A stretch of 31,412 nucleotides of DNA from Parvularia atlantis (lineage: Eukaryota; Opisthokonta; Rotosphaerida): assembly GCA_943704415.1 (NCBI GenBank), contig CALSCO010000475.1:1-31412 (forward strand), in the 5' to 3' direction. Shown piece after piece: positions 7,287-18,500 of the stretch (position 1 is its first letter; each line of letters begins with the position of its first letter). The notes beneath the pieces were generated by a model, which saw only the letters and a program-made list of their open reading frames with translations, made no database searches and had not been told where the DNA came from. A program made the translations under genes and the position numbers.

Positions 7287-10200
7287 ATGGCGACGGCCGA
7301 GTTGCTCGCGACGCTGCGCGACGACGTGGCCCTCGCGACGCGCACGGGGACGCCGCTGCAGCGCGTGCTGGCCGAGCCGCGGGTGCCGCGCGTATTGTGG
7401 ACGCGGATGCTGCGCGAGCTGCTGCGCGACGGCATTGTGCTGGTGCGGCCGCAATGGCGCGCGCGTAGTGTGCTGACGACGCTGCAGACGCGCGAGGTGC
7501 GCGACGAGCCGCAGATGGACGCGCAGCTGGCCGCCGAGGCCGCCACGATCGAGGCCGAGGTGCGCAGCGTGCAGCCCACAGACGGCAACCCCGGCGCACC
7601 AACCGCGATCGATCGCAGGAGCTGATGGCGCGGCACGGCGAGCGGCTGGTCGTGGCGGCGCCGGTCGCGATGCGCCGCCGTGCGCTCGGTGCGGACCGCG
7701 AGGTGCGTCGTCGGGCCGCTGCAGCTTGTCGCATCACCCACTGGCTGCGCGCAGACGTACTTCCAGGTGAGCGACGCGTACCTCGCCATCCTCGAGCACG
7801 TCGGCGCGCGTCGCAGCGAGGGTGCGGGCGCACACACACGCGCAAGTAGTCAGCTCACGCGAGCCGCTGCTGCTGCGCAGGCGTGTCGCAGGACGAGATC
7901 GGCACGCTCGTCGGCAAGCGGCCCAAGGACCTGTTCATGTACATCCGCAACCTCGACAGCGGCGGACTCATGTGCGTTCTGTGCCAGGGCGTGGGCCGGC
8001 ACGCAAGCGCGCTGACGCTGGGCCGCCGCAGCGTGCGCGAGAACGTGCAGGGCAAGCGCAGCTCGCTGCTGTTTCTGCCGCGGTTTGTGCAGGACGTGCA
8101 CGAGGTGTTTGACATCGATGGGTGCGCGAGTGCTGCAGGCGCTGCTTGACGGTCCTGCTGACGCCGATGCCGGGCCAGGCCGTCGTTCAGCGACTTGCAC
8201 TCGTCCAAGGTGCCCGTGACGGTATTCACGCAGCGGCTGTGCGCAGTGCTGGCCCAGGCGACGTCGCAGACGATGCGCCTAGGGGACATGTTTGAGAAGC
8301 TGGTGCGCGCCCGCAGTGCCCGTGAGTCACAGAGCTGACGTGCGCGTGTGGCGGCAGTTCCAGGACCAGCTCGAAGACCGCGCGCGGAACCGCAAGATTT
8401 TCTCGGCGGTGCTCGGCCGGCTGCAGGAGCGCGGCTGCGTGGACCGGTTCATCGCGCTCAACAGCGACGGGCGCCGGTTTGTGTGCGTGCAGCTTCTGAA
8501 GCCGTACGTCGCCGAGCCCGGTGCGCATGCTGTGCCCGCGCTTGCGTTGTGCTGAACTGCGCGGGAACGCAGACGATTTGGTGGTTGAAAGGCCCCATGC
8601 ACCGGCAGGGTCGACCGTGCCGATGCAGGTGGACGTGACGGTGCCGCTGCAGGTGTACAACTTTCTCGCCGAGCGACCTGGGGGCGCGACGACTCGGGTG
8701 CGCGCCTGCAGACTTGAGAGATTTGTCGGACTTACCCGGGTGCCCGCGCACAGGACATTGAGCTGCTCATGGGCATGGACTACCGGCGGGTCACGCGGAT
8801 CATCCCCGAGCTGCAGAAGCAGAACCTGATCAAGGTGCGGCTGGTGTTGCGCGTGCGAGCACGGCTGACGGCGCATGCACGCAGTACCACTGGATCGAGC
8901 AGGACGGCCGGCAGCGCCTGTACCGGTACTTTGCAGGCGGCAGCGGCGCTCCGTCTGCGAAGAATGAGGCCAGTGCGGAGGAACCGAGCGCGGTCCGCGT
9001 TGTGAGCGAGGCGCGCAGCTATCCGGGCGAGAGCGTGGCGGCCAGTGCAGCACGCGTGCGTGTGCGCACCTTGGCAAGTCTCGCGCGCTGAGCCGCGCAG
9101 TCGCAGGAGCAGCTCAAGGAGGAGGAGGAGGCCGAGGCGATCAGCGCGCAGGCGCAGTTCTTCCGCGCTGCAACCAAGGCGGGCCAGGCACGGCGCCAGC
9201 GCATCCTGGAGATGCTGCGCGAGGCGGGCGGGCTAATGGTGTTTGCGCCGATAGCGGTGGCCAAGTGCGCGCGGCCAACGCGGCTGTGACGTGGCTGTCG
9301 CTGACCGCGTGCGCGGTGGTGCGTGCCAGGCGGTTGTCGGACGATGCACCGGGCAACGGCATGGTCGACCGCAAGACCGTGTCCAACCTGCTCGACTCGA
9401 TGGTGCGTGCGCGCTAGATGGCTGGGGGGGTGTGCTGACAAGGAGTGTGTGCGCAGCTGGCCGCGGGCGAGGTGCGCAAGCACGTGTTTCGCTTCGAGCA
9501 CCGGCGGACCAAGTCGGCCATGACGACGACGATCGTGACGCTGCCGTCAGTTGCGATGGGTGCGTCCTTCTGGCGCGCAATGTCTTGTCGCGTGCTGACA
9601 GAGGCGCTGCACAGACGACCCGCGGGTGCGTGCGCTTGAGGAGCTTGAGGTGCAGCGGACGCAGGACGAGCTGCGGTCAAGCATCGTGAAGCGCCTACCG
9701 GTCAAGCAGCCGGGCGAGGCGTTCCAGGTGCGTCAAGCGTGCGACCGGTCGTGCCCGCGTTGACTGGGCCCGCGCACCAGGACCTGCTCGACAGCGTGGG
9801 GCCGTCGTCGCGCAAGCTGCTGCGTCGCAGCCGTGCGTGCACGTGGTGCTGCTGTACTTGGCTCACGCGCCTCCCCCCCCGCGCTTGCAGGCGAGGAGGA
9901 GATCGCGGCGCTCGCAAGCCAGTTCCCGCTGGCCGCCAGCTGTGCGTGGCGCTAGTTGCGTGCGTCATCGGCTGACATGTTTGGTCGTAGCGTCCGCCAC
10001 AGACGGCGCGTTTGACGTCACCAGCGTCTTCATCGCCAGCCGCTCAACGCGCATGAGTGTGCTGCATGGCGCGCTCTTTGACTTTGTCAAACCGCGAGTC
10101 GACGTGCGTTTTGCGCCTTTGACTGCGACCTCGCGCCGGCTGACAGCGATGCAGCCTAGCCTTGTGTTTGACGTCGGACGTGCGCTCTTCAGCGTGCCGC

Positions 10201-13200
10201 TGCCGCGCTTCTTTGAGCTGGTCGCCGTGCAAGGACCGCTGCCGGACGAGCTCGCCGCGCTGTGCGCTACAATGCCGCTGCCCGAGACGCCCGTGTGCGA
10301 GGTGCGCGCCTGGGCGACGTGCGTTGCACTCGTGACTCGCGGCGCGCACAGCTGCCGATGCCGGTGCAAGCGTTTGTGGCGATGCAGCTGGCGGGCGACG
10401 CGGCCAACATCGCCGGCATGTACAACGGCCTGCACCACCTCGGCCTGATCGAGCTCGATCTTGCGAGGTGCGCATCGCCTACGCAGGCTGCGCTGGCCAC
10501 TAAACGTGGCTCCGCGTCCAGTTTTCCGCCCACCCGTCCGCCGCCGCTCAATGCGGCCGCGTACGCGACCGAGACCTTGAGTGCGCTCGCGCTCGTCCAG
10601 CTGGCCGCCTGCTCTGAAAAAACGCACTGGCGCCCGCAGTTGACTTTGTCACGGCATACGTGCCCCTGCCGCGCACCGCAAAGCTCTTCACGAGCGTCTT
10701 TGCGCTCGACATGCTGAGCGAGGTGCTCGAGTGGCCCGTGCTGTATGGCAACACGGCGCTGCCGCCTGCGCTGACGGAAGTCCGTTTTCGACGATCGCTG
10801 CGGTGTCGTGGATGCTGACGAGGGTGCGCCACAGCTCAAGAACCGCCTGCCGGTGCGCCTGCAGAACGCGCAGATCTGGGACGTGACCACGGCCGAGAAG
10901 CGCATGTTGCTGTGGGCGCAGCTCTGGGCGTCGTGCGTGCCGTGCGCCTCTCACTGCGATCAGGGCTGTGACCATTGTGGACATGCAGACGCTCGGCCCT
11001 CATGTCGCTGCAGCCGGCCAAGGACGCGCGGCGGTACTTTGAGACGATGCAGCGCCGGGTCACGAGCACGTCGATCAAGGCGCGCCGTGCCGCCACGATC
11101 GATGCGAGGCGCGCGTGCACCTAACCGCCTGCGCGCCAGATCCCTGCGTCGTTGCTGCCGAGGCTGCCCAAGTTTAAGGACGGTGCCGACGACGCCGATA
11201 CAGACGCCGACGTCGACGCCGAAGCCGAGGTGACGGCCGCCCCGCCTGTCAAGCGCGTGCGCCTGCGTGCGTCGCTTTGCCTGCGTCTGCGCAAAGTGCC
11301 GAGCCTGACGCACCCGCGCCCAGTCGAGCCGCTCAAGATCCGCATGCTCTCGGAGACGCGCATGCCGGGTGTGCCGCGCCGTGCTTGTGCGCAGCCGTGC
11401 GGCTGACCCGCAGAGCGCAGCGCCGGGCGAGCTGCAGACGGTCAAAGACATCCTCGACGAGCGCCGGCGCGTGACAGTGGACTTCCAGCGCGACCGGGCC
11501 AGTCTCAAGCTGCGCCACGTGCACGGCTACACCACGACGCTGCTGTCGAGTGTGCTGCTGGCGCCGTGTCAGCCGCGCGCAACTGACGTCGACGTGCGCA
11601 GCGCCGTGGACATTCACGCTGCCGCAGCCGTGGGACGAGCCACACGGGCTGTCGCGCATGTGCAGAGGTGCGTGTACGGGCAGGCGCACCCGACCGAGCT
11701 CGCGTGCTGACGGGCGCCGCGCAGACCTCATCGTCGCGCGGCGACTCGCGGCTTCCCCTGGTGCCGTGGACCAGGTCGTCGAGAACACGCTCGGGCTGGT
11801 CGTGACGCTGCTGGTTCGCAGCGCTGCGAGGACCGGTGCGCGAGCGTGCTGACCCGCTTCGTGAAGGCGGCGTTGCTGAGCCACGGCGAGCACAACGACT
11901 TGAGTGCGCTGTTTGCGACCACCGTGACCGCGTCGGTGAGCGCTGTTTGGCGCGCGAGCTGTGCCGCTGAGCACGCACGCGACCCCGCGCAGGCGATGTT
12001 CTTCGATTTGGCCGTGCAGGTGCTCGTGACCAACAAGCTGCTCAACGTCGCGCGCGAAGGTGCGTTCGCCCTGCGACCGCTTGCTCGCGGGCTGACCACT
12101 GCGCAGTCGTCCTGCCGACTGCAGCCGATGCCCAGGCACCGCTGAGTGCGTGCGCAACGTCGGTCAGTGCGACTGCTGACGCGTGTATGCGCGCACGCAG
12201 CACCGCAGGCGAGCATGCAGCGGTACGTGGTCGACCGCGCGTCGCTCGAGGCGCAGCTGGCGATGTGCGACACGGTCATCGACGCGGAGTTTGTCGCGTC
12301 CGCCAAGCGCGCGTTCGACACCTGGTGTGCCTTGCCCGCCGCGTGCGCGATGCGCAGCTGACGGCAGTCGCGCGGGCGCAGGCGGTCACGGGCACGGTCC
12401 GAGCTCGTGTACGTCGAGACGCGCGGGAGTGACCTGGCGGCGCTGTGCGGCGGCGCGGTCGAGCGCGCGATCAAGGTGCGACACGCGTGCTGCGTGCGCG
12501 CCCGAGGACGGCTAAAGCTACGACGGGCGACACAGCTCGAGATCGCGCTGACGGAGAACCTGACGACCGTAGCCGAGCGCACGGCCGAGATGGGCGCCGC
12601 GGGCCAGCACCGGCGGCACAAGTACAACACGACGGAGCTGTTTGGGCTGGGTATTGTGCCGACGGGCGCAGGCAGCAGCGCGAGCGACGCGCAGCCGGCA
12701 GGTCGGGCGTGGGCCGGCACGGGGACGCCGCAGCAGATCCTGGGGCGCCTGGTGCAGCGTCGCGGCGGCCAGGAGGCCGAGGTTGACCGTGCACTGCGTG
12801 TGCTCACGCTGCTGGCGTCGTCCGTCGAGCCGCTGACCGCGGTCGAGGTGCAGGTGCGCTGCTTGCTGTGTACTGCTGCACCCGTTTCGCGCGTGCTGAC
12901 GGCCGCGGCTGCAGCTGCGCGCGCGCACGGACGGGCTGGGCGACGTGGCCGACGAACTCGCGGACCTGGTCGCGACGGGCCTGGTCGTGCGCATGGGCTT
13001 CACGGCCACGCGGCTCACGCCGCTCGCGCTGTACGAGGGCTTCCGCATCGTCGGCCACGCGCCCGCGCTGTTGCCGCACCCGCCGCGCGCCTGGACGAAC
13101 GTGGCGACGGGCCAGCCGCGAGAGGACGCACTGCAGGTTTGCGCGCTCGTGTGCCGTCGTGTTGTTGCTGACCGTGCGGTGTATTGCAGGTGTACCTCAT

Positions 13201-13597
13201 CACGGTCCTGGCCGCGGTGCAGTCGTCGACGGGCACGGACTTTGATACGCTGTATGCGCGCCTGGCCGGGGCCGTGACGCGCGCCGAGCTGGAGGACCTG
13301 CTCGACATGCTCGTGGCTGACCGGGCGGTCGGGGTCAAGGTGTGCGCGCGCTGCGCTGCGCACGCGGTTGTCCGCTGACGCGCTGTGCAGACGCGGTACC
13401 TGCTGAGCGCGCGCGGGGACGACGGCAGCGGCCTGCTGGTGGACGGTGCGCATGCGGCGATGCGCGTGTGCCGACACTGCTGATCGTGCGTTGCGTGTGC
13501 GGTAGACCCCCGGTCGTCCGTGGACGCGTGTGTGCGGTCGTACGCGCTCACGCCGCTCTTCTTCCGGCACCTGTCTGTGCAGGCCGTGGGGCGGTGA
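7287..13597 (+). CDS. TFIIIC largest subunit, B-block-binding (GTF3C1 / tau138-like)
   Basis: This is the DNA-binding subunit of the RNA polymerase III factor TFIIIC, which recognises the B block of tRNA genes. It has roughly 28 short introns and about 1,550 residues, shorter than human GTF3C1 (about 2,100). The N-terminus MATAELLATLRDDVALATRTG aligns with the GTF3C1 start. The B-block winged helix is VSQDEIGTLVGKRPKDLFMY...NLDSGGL. More winged helices follow, such as LLMGMDYRRVTRIIPELQKQ. The extended winged helix is seen in GQARRQRILEMLREAGGL and VDRKTVSNLLDSM|LAAGEVRK, ending in PSVAMDDPRVRALEELEVQR, which parallels the human block 'HPSMDQNDPLVRSAIEQVR'. Weaker C-terminal helical parts reach VDDPRSSVDACVRSYALTPL and the stop at 13595-13597. 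Every junction I tested begins GTGCG, with one exception beginning GTGAG or similar. ATG 7287 is supported by homology. Confidence 0.85.
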
Positions 13598-13733
13598 GCA
13601 CGCGGTCTGTGTATGAGAGCGACACCGAGGGCGATGCAGCACTGAGCCGGGTGGCGTTGACACACGGTGGTCGGAGAAAGGGCGGTGACAGGTGGAGGGG
13701 GAAATTGCCGAGGCGGTGGACGGCCGGGCGTGT

Positions 13734-14756
13734 CTACTCGTACTCGTCGCTGCCCGTGTCGCGGTAGAGCATCATCGAGATCATGTCGTCCTCGCTCATC
13801 AGCGGCGACATGGCCGGCACCGAGTGCGCCGCAAACATCGGCTGGTTGGACTTGCCGCCCTTCTTAGCCTTGCTCTTGGCCGGCGAGTGTGCGGGCGCGG
13901 GCGAGGGCTTGGCCGGCGCCGGGCTGCGTGCGACCGCAGCCGGGGCGACGGCGGCCATTGGCGACGGCGGAGTTGACGAAGACGAGTCGCTGCCGGGCGA
14001 GGCCGAGCCCGAGGCCGTGCCGTGCTTGCGCGGCGTCCGCAGCTGCTGCAGCTCCTCGGCCGACGGCGGGTCGAAGCGGAAGTCGCGCAACGCCGGCCGC
14101 TGGCCCTTCTTCTTGTGCTCTTCCTCCTTCTTCTTCTGCGAAACGTAGTGAGCCACGCTAGCGCGGCACTAGCCTGGCAGCGCCGGCCGCGGGGCGAACC
14201 CTCAGCTCGTCGGGCGAGGGCGAGGGCGAGGGTGGGCGATACTTGTAGTGTGCCTCGGGCTGCGCCTCCTCTCGTGCCTGCGTCCCAGCTGCGGTGTGAG
14301 AGACGCGCACGGCACGTCTGTCCGGCGCACCTTCGAGAAGTCGACGATAAACTGGTCGGCGTTGAAGCCGGCGGCGGCGGCGGCGCCTGCCTTGTCCGGC
14401 TTGTCCGGCTTGTCAGCGCGCTTCTGGCGTGGGCTCTTTGGCCCGGCCTTCCTATCGTTGGGCGGGTACGTGCGCTGCTGGCGGTTGGCCTGGCGGCTCG
14501 CGCCGCCCGAAAAGTCGACGGCCATCTCGTCTGGTTCGGTGGCACGAGTGTCGTCGTCGCCGCGGAAGAACGAGACGATGGCGACCGAACGCCGCGGGTG
14601 AGCGCCCGCGGCGGCCGGGTGTGCGGCGGCAGCGGCGACCGCACCAGCTGAGAAGCCCGACTTCCACCGCAGCCCGCGGAACATGCACGCCAGGGCCAGC
14701 GCGACGACGACGATCAGCAAGACACCGCCTCCGACAGAGCACGCGATGATGACGAT
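13734..14756 (-). CDS. Single-pass membrane protein with proline/serine-rich cytoplasmic tail, 5' part unresolved
   Basis: I do not recognise this family. The first secure exon begins at a CAG acceptor (14757) and encodes one transmembrane helix, IVIIACSVGGGVLLIVVVALAL, followed by a basic stop-transfer (FRGLRWKSGF). The tail then runs RRSVAIVSFFRGDDDTRATE, QRTYPPNDRKAGPKSPRQKR, GFNADQFIVDFSK|AREEAQPEAHYKYRPPSPSP, across another short intron into VAHYVSQKKKEEEHKKKGQR, and finishes SEDDMISMMLYRDTGSDEYE. The layout looks like a type I receptor or adhesion protein with a signalling tail; tyrosines such as HYKY and the C-terminal acidic DEYE could be docking sites (inference). No ATG precedes the transmembrane helix in frame, so signal peptide and ectodomain exons must lie upstream. 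It is convergent with the TFIIIC gene, 136 bp between stops. Confidence 0.65.
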
Positions 14757-15551
14757 CTGCGTGTGGCACGCGACGAGCGGCAAGGACGGCCGACGACGGG
14801 CAACGACAAGGTCTTTTTGTCAGACGTCGTGATAACGCAGAGCGAGCGGCGCGCACCGTCCGATCGTCCATGTGCGCCGCCGACGGTCCGGCGACGTGTG
14901 CGGTGTGTGCGGCTTGCGGGCGAGGGTGTGTGTGGGGAGGGGCAGACCTGCGGGGTGTGCGCTGTGGCGCACGGGTGTGAGCGCGTGCGCTGAACCAGCA
15001 ACCGCCGCCAGTTCCCCGGTAAACAAAACGGCTAGCGTCCGCCTGTGCGTCGCGGCCAGACCGCAGCAGCAGCACCAGAGCCAGACCGTGCCAGTGCACG
15101 GCAGCGCGGGCAGAACCACGCCGCGGAGAGGGAACCGCAGGCTGCAGGCCGACAGTGGCCCGCTGCGGGCTACGGGGCGAATCGGCACAACGGCAACGCG
15201 CTAGACGCTTCTCGAGCGTTCCAGGCGCGACTAGTCTGCGCACTGTCGGTGCACGACGCTCTCTCGCGGCCGATGCAACGACGAGCTGCTTGTGGCGCAG
15301 ACGACGGCGGTGGTGTTTGCGCCGCAGACGACGGTCGAGGCCGTGCTCGAGGCCGAAGCGAGTCTGAAAGGCGAGTGTGTGCACGTCTGGGCGCTTTCGG
15401 TCACGCCGCCATCTCGCCGATCCACGATCTAACCACATGTTTGTATGTGCAAAGAGCAAGCGGGTCGGTAGTCGTGTGGCACTGCTGGTGGGGTACAAAG
15501 GGATGGAACATGGCAGTGCGGGGCAGTGCGCCGCGAGGTGGCGGTGGTCGT
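14757..15551 (-). other. Probable ectodomain exons of the membrane protein, not resolved
   Basis: This stretch lies between the transmembrane exon and the stop of the RasGEF gene. The minus strand offers coding-like pieces: about 15231-15425, with SPFRLASASSTASTVVCGAN and an N-glycosylation-type NTT, ending in a Ser-rich segment; and about 15000-15190, with hydrophobic sequence (TGTVWLWCCCCGLAA or, in another frame, HGLALVLLLRSGRDAQAD, which resembles a signal peptide). I could not pick one splice path, so no start codon is given. The 126 bp before the RasGEF stop hold nothing recognisable. Confidence 0.35.
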
Positions 15552-18500
15552 TCAAACAAGGGCCTTGATCGACGCAAAGATGGACGTGACGAGCGTGCGC
15601 GGCCGCAGGCTCGCCTTCCTGGCCAGCGTCGAGGCGTCCACGCTGTGCGGGCGGCGTCGGCCTGTCAGCCTCGGCGCGGTGTGCGCGAAGCGGCCGCGCA
15701 CCTGCCAAAGGGCGGCTCCACGGTGAGCGACATCTGGTTCAGTTCGGCGCTCGAAGTGAGGCACTCGTCCATCCCGTTGAGCAGCGACGTCAGCAGCGGC
15801 TGCACGCGAGTCAGCAGCACCATAGACACGTGCTGGCGCGCACCGGGTCATTCCACACGTCGAAGCGGTAGTAGCACTCGCTCTGCTCGCGCGCGAGCGG
15901 CTCAAGCACCTGCCGCGCGAGCTCCTCGCGGAACGTCCAGTCGATCTGGCCCTGCGACATCTGCGCAGGCGGAGCGCGTGAGCAGTGTGGTGGCTGCGGC
16001 GGGCGATGCGCGTGCACCTTGTTGAGCACCGAGTCGCGGTAGGCGGCCTCGAGGCAGAACAGGTCGTGCAGCACCACGCCGATGAACGGGATGCGCGGCC
16101 GCAGCGCCGTGGCCCAGGCGGCGCGGTAGGCGGCGTAGTTATTGTCTGGGTTCATCAGCGCGTACATGTCTTCGAGCGTCTGCCGCGCCGCAGCGTGAGC
16201 GACGCCGAGTAAGCCAGCATGGGGGGGCGCACCTGGATGTTGGCCGCCGACACCTCGCTCCACGTCTCCTGGAGGCGCAGGATCGCTGGCAGCTTGAGAC
16301 CCGTAACGACGCCAAACATCGAGTGGAAGTTGCGCAGGCCTGCATGGGGGCGCCGCGGTGTGAGCACGCTCGCGACGCGAGGCGGGTGCAGCGTCCGGCA
16401 CGCACGGAACATCTTGCCGGCCATGCCAATGAAGCGCGTGACGATCTTGCGGCGCGCGCGCAGGTTCGACTCCTGCCAGCGCCGTGAGTATGGTCGGCGG
16501 ACGAGAGCGCAGGCGGTGCCTGCGTGCACCTTGAGGATCATCTTGGCCACGAAGCAGGCCATGCGGTTCGTTGACTCCATCATCTCAAACAGGCGCGGTG
16601 CGACCTTGGCCGCGTCCGGCCGCAGCCACTTTTGGTCAGCAAACTCGCTCAGCTTCGAGAGCGCACGCGCACGTCGTTAGCAATCACCGGGGCGCGAGCA
16701 AGCGGGCACGCGCGCACCCCGATCGCGCGGAAGACGGTGCTGTCGGCCGACGTCATCTGGATGGCCGCGCGGCGTGCGTCAAAGACCTGCGCAATTTCCT
16801 GGAAGATGGGCTGCGCTTGCGCCATCAGCGCGCGCAAGCGCGTCGGGCCGACACCTACGCACCGCGCCGGCCACCTTGAGGTGCTTGTAAATTGGCCCCT
16901 TGGACTGCGCCCACTTCTGGTTAGACTGGTAGCGCTCGTGCTGCGTGATGACCTGGTGGCAGCGCTTGAGGTTGCTGGCGATCATCTTGGACTGCGCGAG
17001 CCGTATGAGCGCGCTTTGCGCTTGCGCCCTTGGTGGCGGGCACGCACCTCGCTGTGCACCGTCGAGTCGAGGAAGTTGTACAGCGCCTTGAGCAGCGCGG
17101 GCTGCGTCGCCAGGTCCTCGTGGCCGCGGCGCACGAACCAGAGCTTGCTGCGGGTCCGGCAGCGCGTAAGCACGGCACGCACAGCAAGCCCGGGGCCGCA
17201 CACGCACAGCACGTCGCAGACGCGCAGCTGGATCGGGTACTTGAACGCGAGGCCGTACGCGGCCGGGTCGGCGCCGGGCGGGCATGGCGGGACGTTGTAG
17301 CGCTCCGAGAGCTTGTGCAGGAACATGAGCGGGTCGATGAAGGTCGCGAGGGTGAGGTTGAACGTGGCCTGGAAGCGGTGTGAGCCTGGATGGCGCACGC
17401 GCGCGAGATCGTGAGCGAGAGCACGCCCACGCGTGTCGGCCACGCACGCTCCGCCGTCTCGGGCTGCGTGTAGAAGTTGATCAGCTGGTTGAGCGAGCCC
17501 GAGAGGACCTCGATCTCGCCGGTGGACGTGCTGATATCGGAGACGATCTTGCCTGGGTGCACAGTCGTGAGCTTGCTGACAGCGCACGGCCTGTGCGTGC
17601 ACCCTTGTCCGTCCACAGCGTCGCCTTGGCGCGCTCGTCCATCTGCTCGACAACCTTGGCGTCCGGTGCCTTGAGCGGCTGCAGCATAATGGCGCCCGCG
17701 CCTGGTGCCGCGCGCGCGATGTAAGACACGCCCGCCGACGCACACCAGCACGGGCACGCACCGGCCGAGCGGTTGTCGCGGCTAATGCCGAGCTTGGACA
17801 TCTTGGACATCTTGGCGTTGGCGCCCTTGCCGTGCAGTACACAAGCGAGTCAGCGTATTGCGCGCGCGCGGGATTGCCGCGACGGTGCGCGCACCTTGCC
17901 GTCGCTCTTGTCCTCGATACGCACGACCTGGTTGCGCACGATGCCCTTCGCACTGCGGTCCTTCTTCGGCAGCTCGGGCGGCGGTGCGACCGGCTCTGCG
18001 GCAGATGCGTGAGCACGCCAGCCTGTTGAGTGCGGCACAAAAGAGCACACCCTCGATGAGCTCGTCTCCCGGGCGCACGATCGGCGGCAGATGGTACGTC
18101 GCGCGCACGAGCGGCAGAAAATCCGCGAGCGACTTGGTCAGCGGGTCGCTCGGCGGCGTGTACGACGTCGTGCGGCCGTCCTCCTCGGCCACCACTATCA
18201 CGGCGTTGCTGCGCGCGTTCGCGACCATGTGCGTCGCCACCTGAATGTAGACTGCGGCGAGGAGGGTGCGCTCAGCGCGAGAGCGCAGCACAGCCGGCAG
18301 CGCGCACCGCTCATCGCGCGGCACGCGTCCAGCAGCGGCCAGTTGCGCCCGTCGTCGGGGCCGTCCTTGAGCACGACCTCGGTCGACGTGAACAGCTTCT
18401 CGGCGTACGTGCTAACACGCGTGCGTCAACGGGGTAATGACGTCCACGAGAACGGGCGGCGGCGCACTCAAAATACGCGCTCGACTTGTCGATCACGTCC

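Noticed and set aside
8226-9077. A 283-residue minus-strand open frame inside the TFIIIC gene
   Set aside because: Composition is arginine/serine-rich without family signal, and the plus strand carries conserved winged-helix exons throughout.
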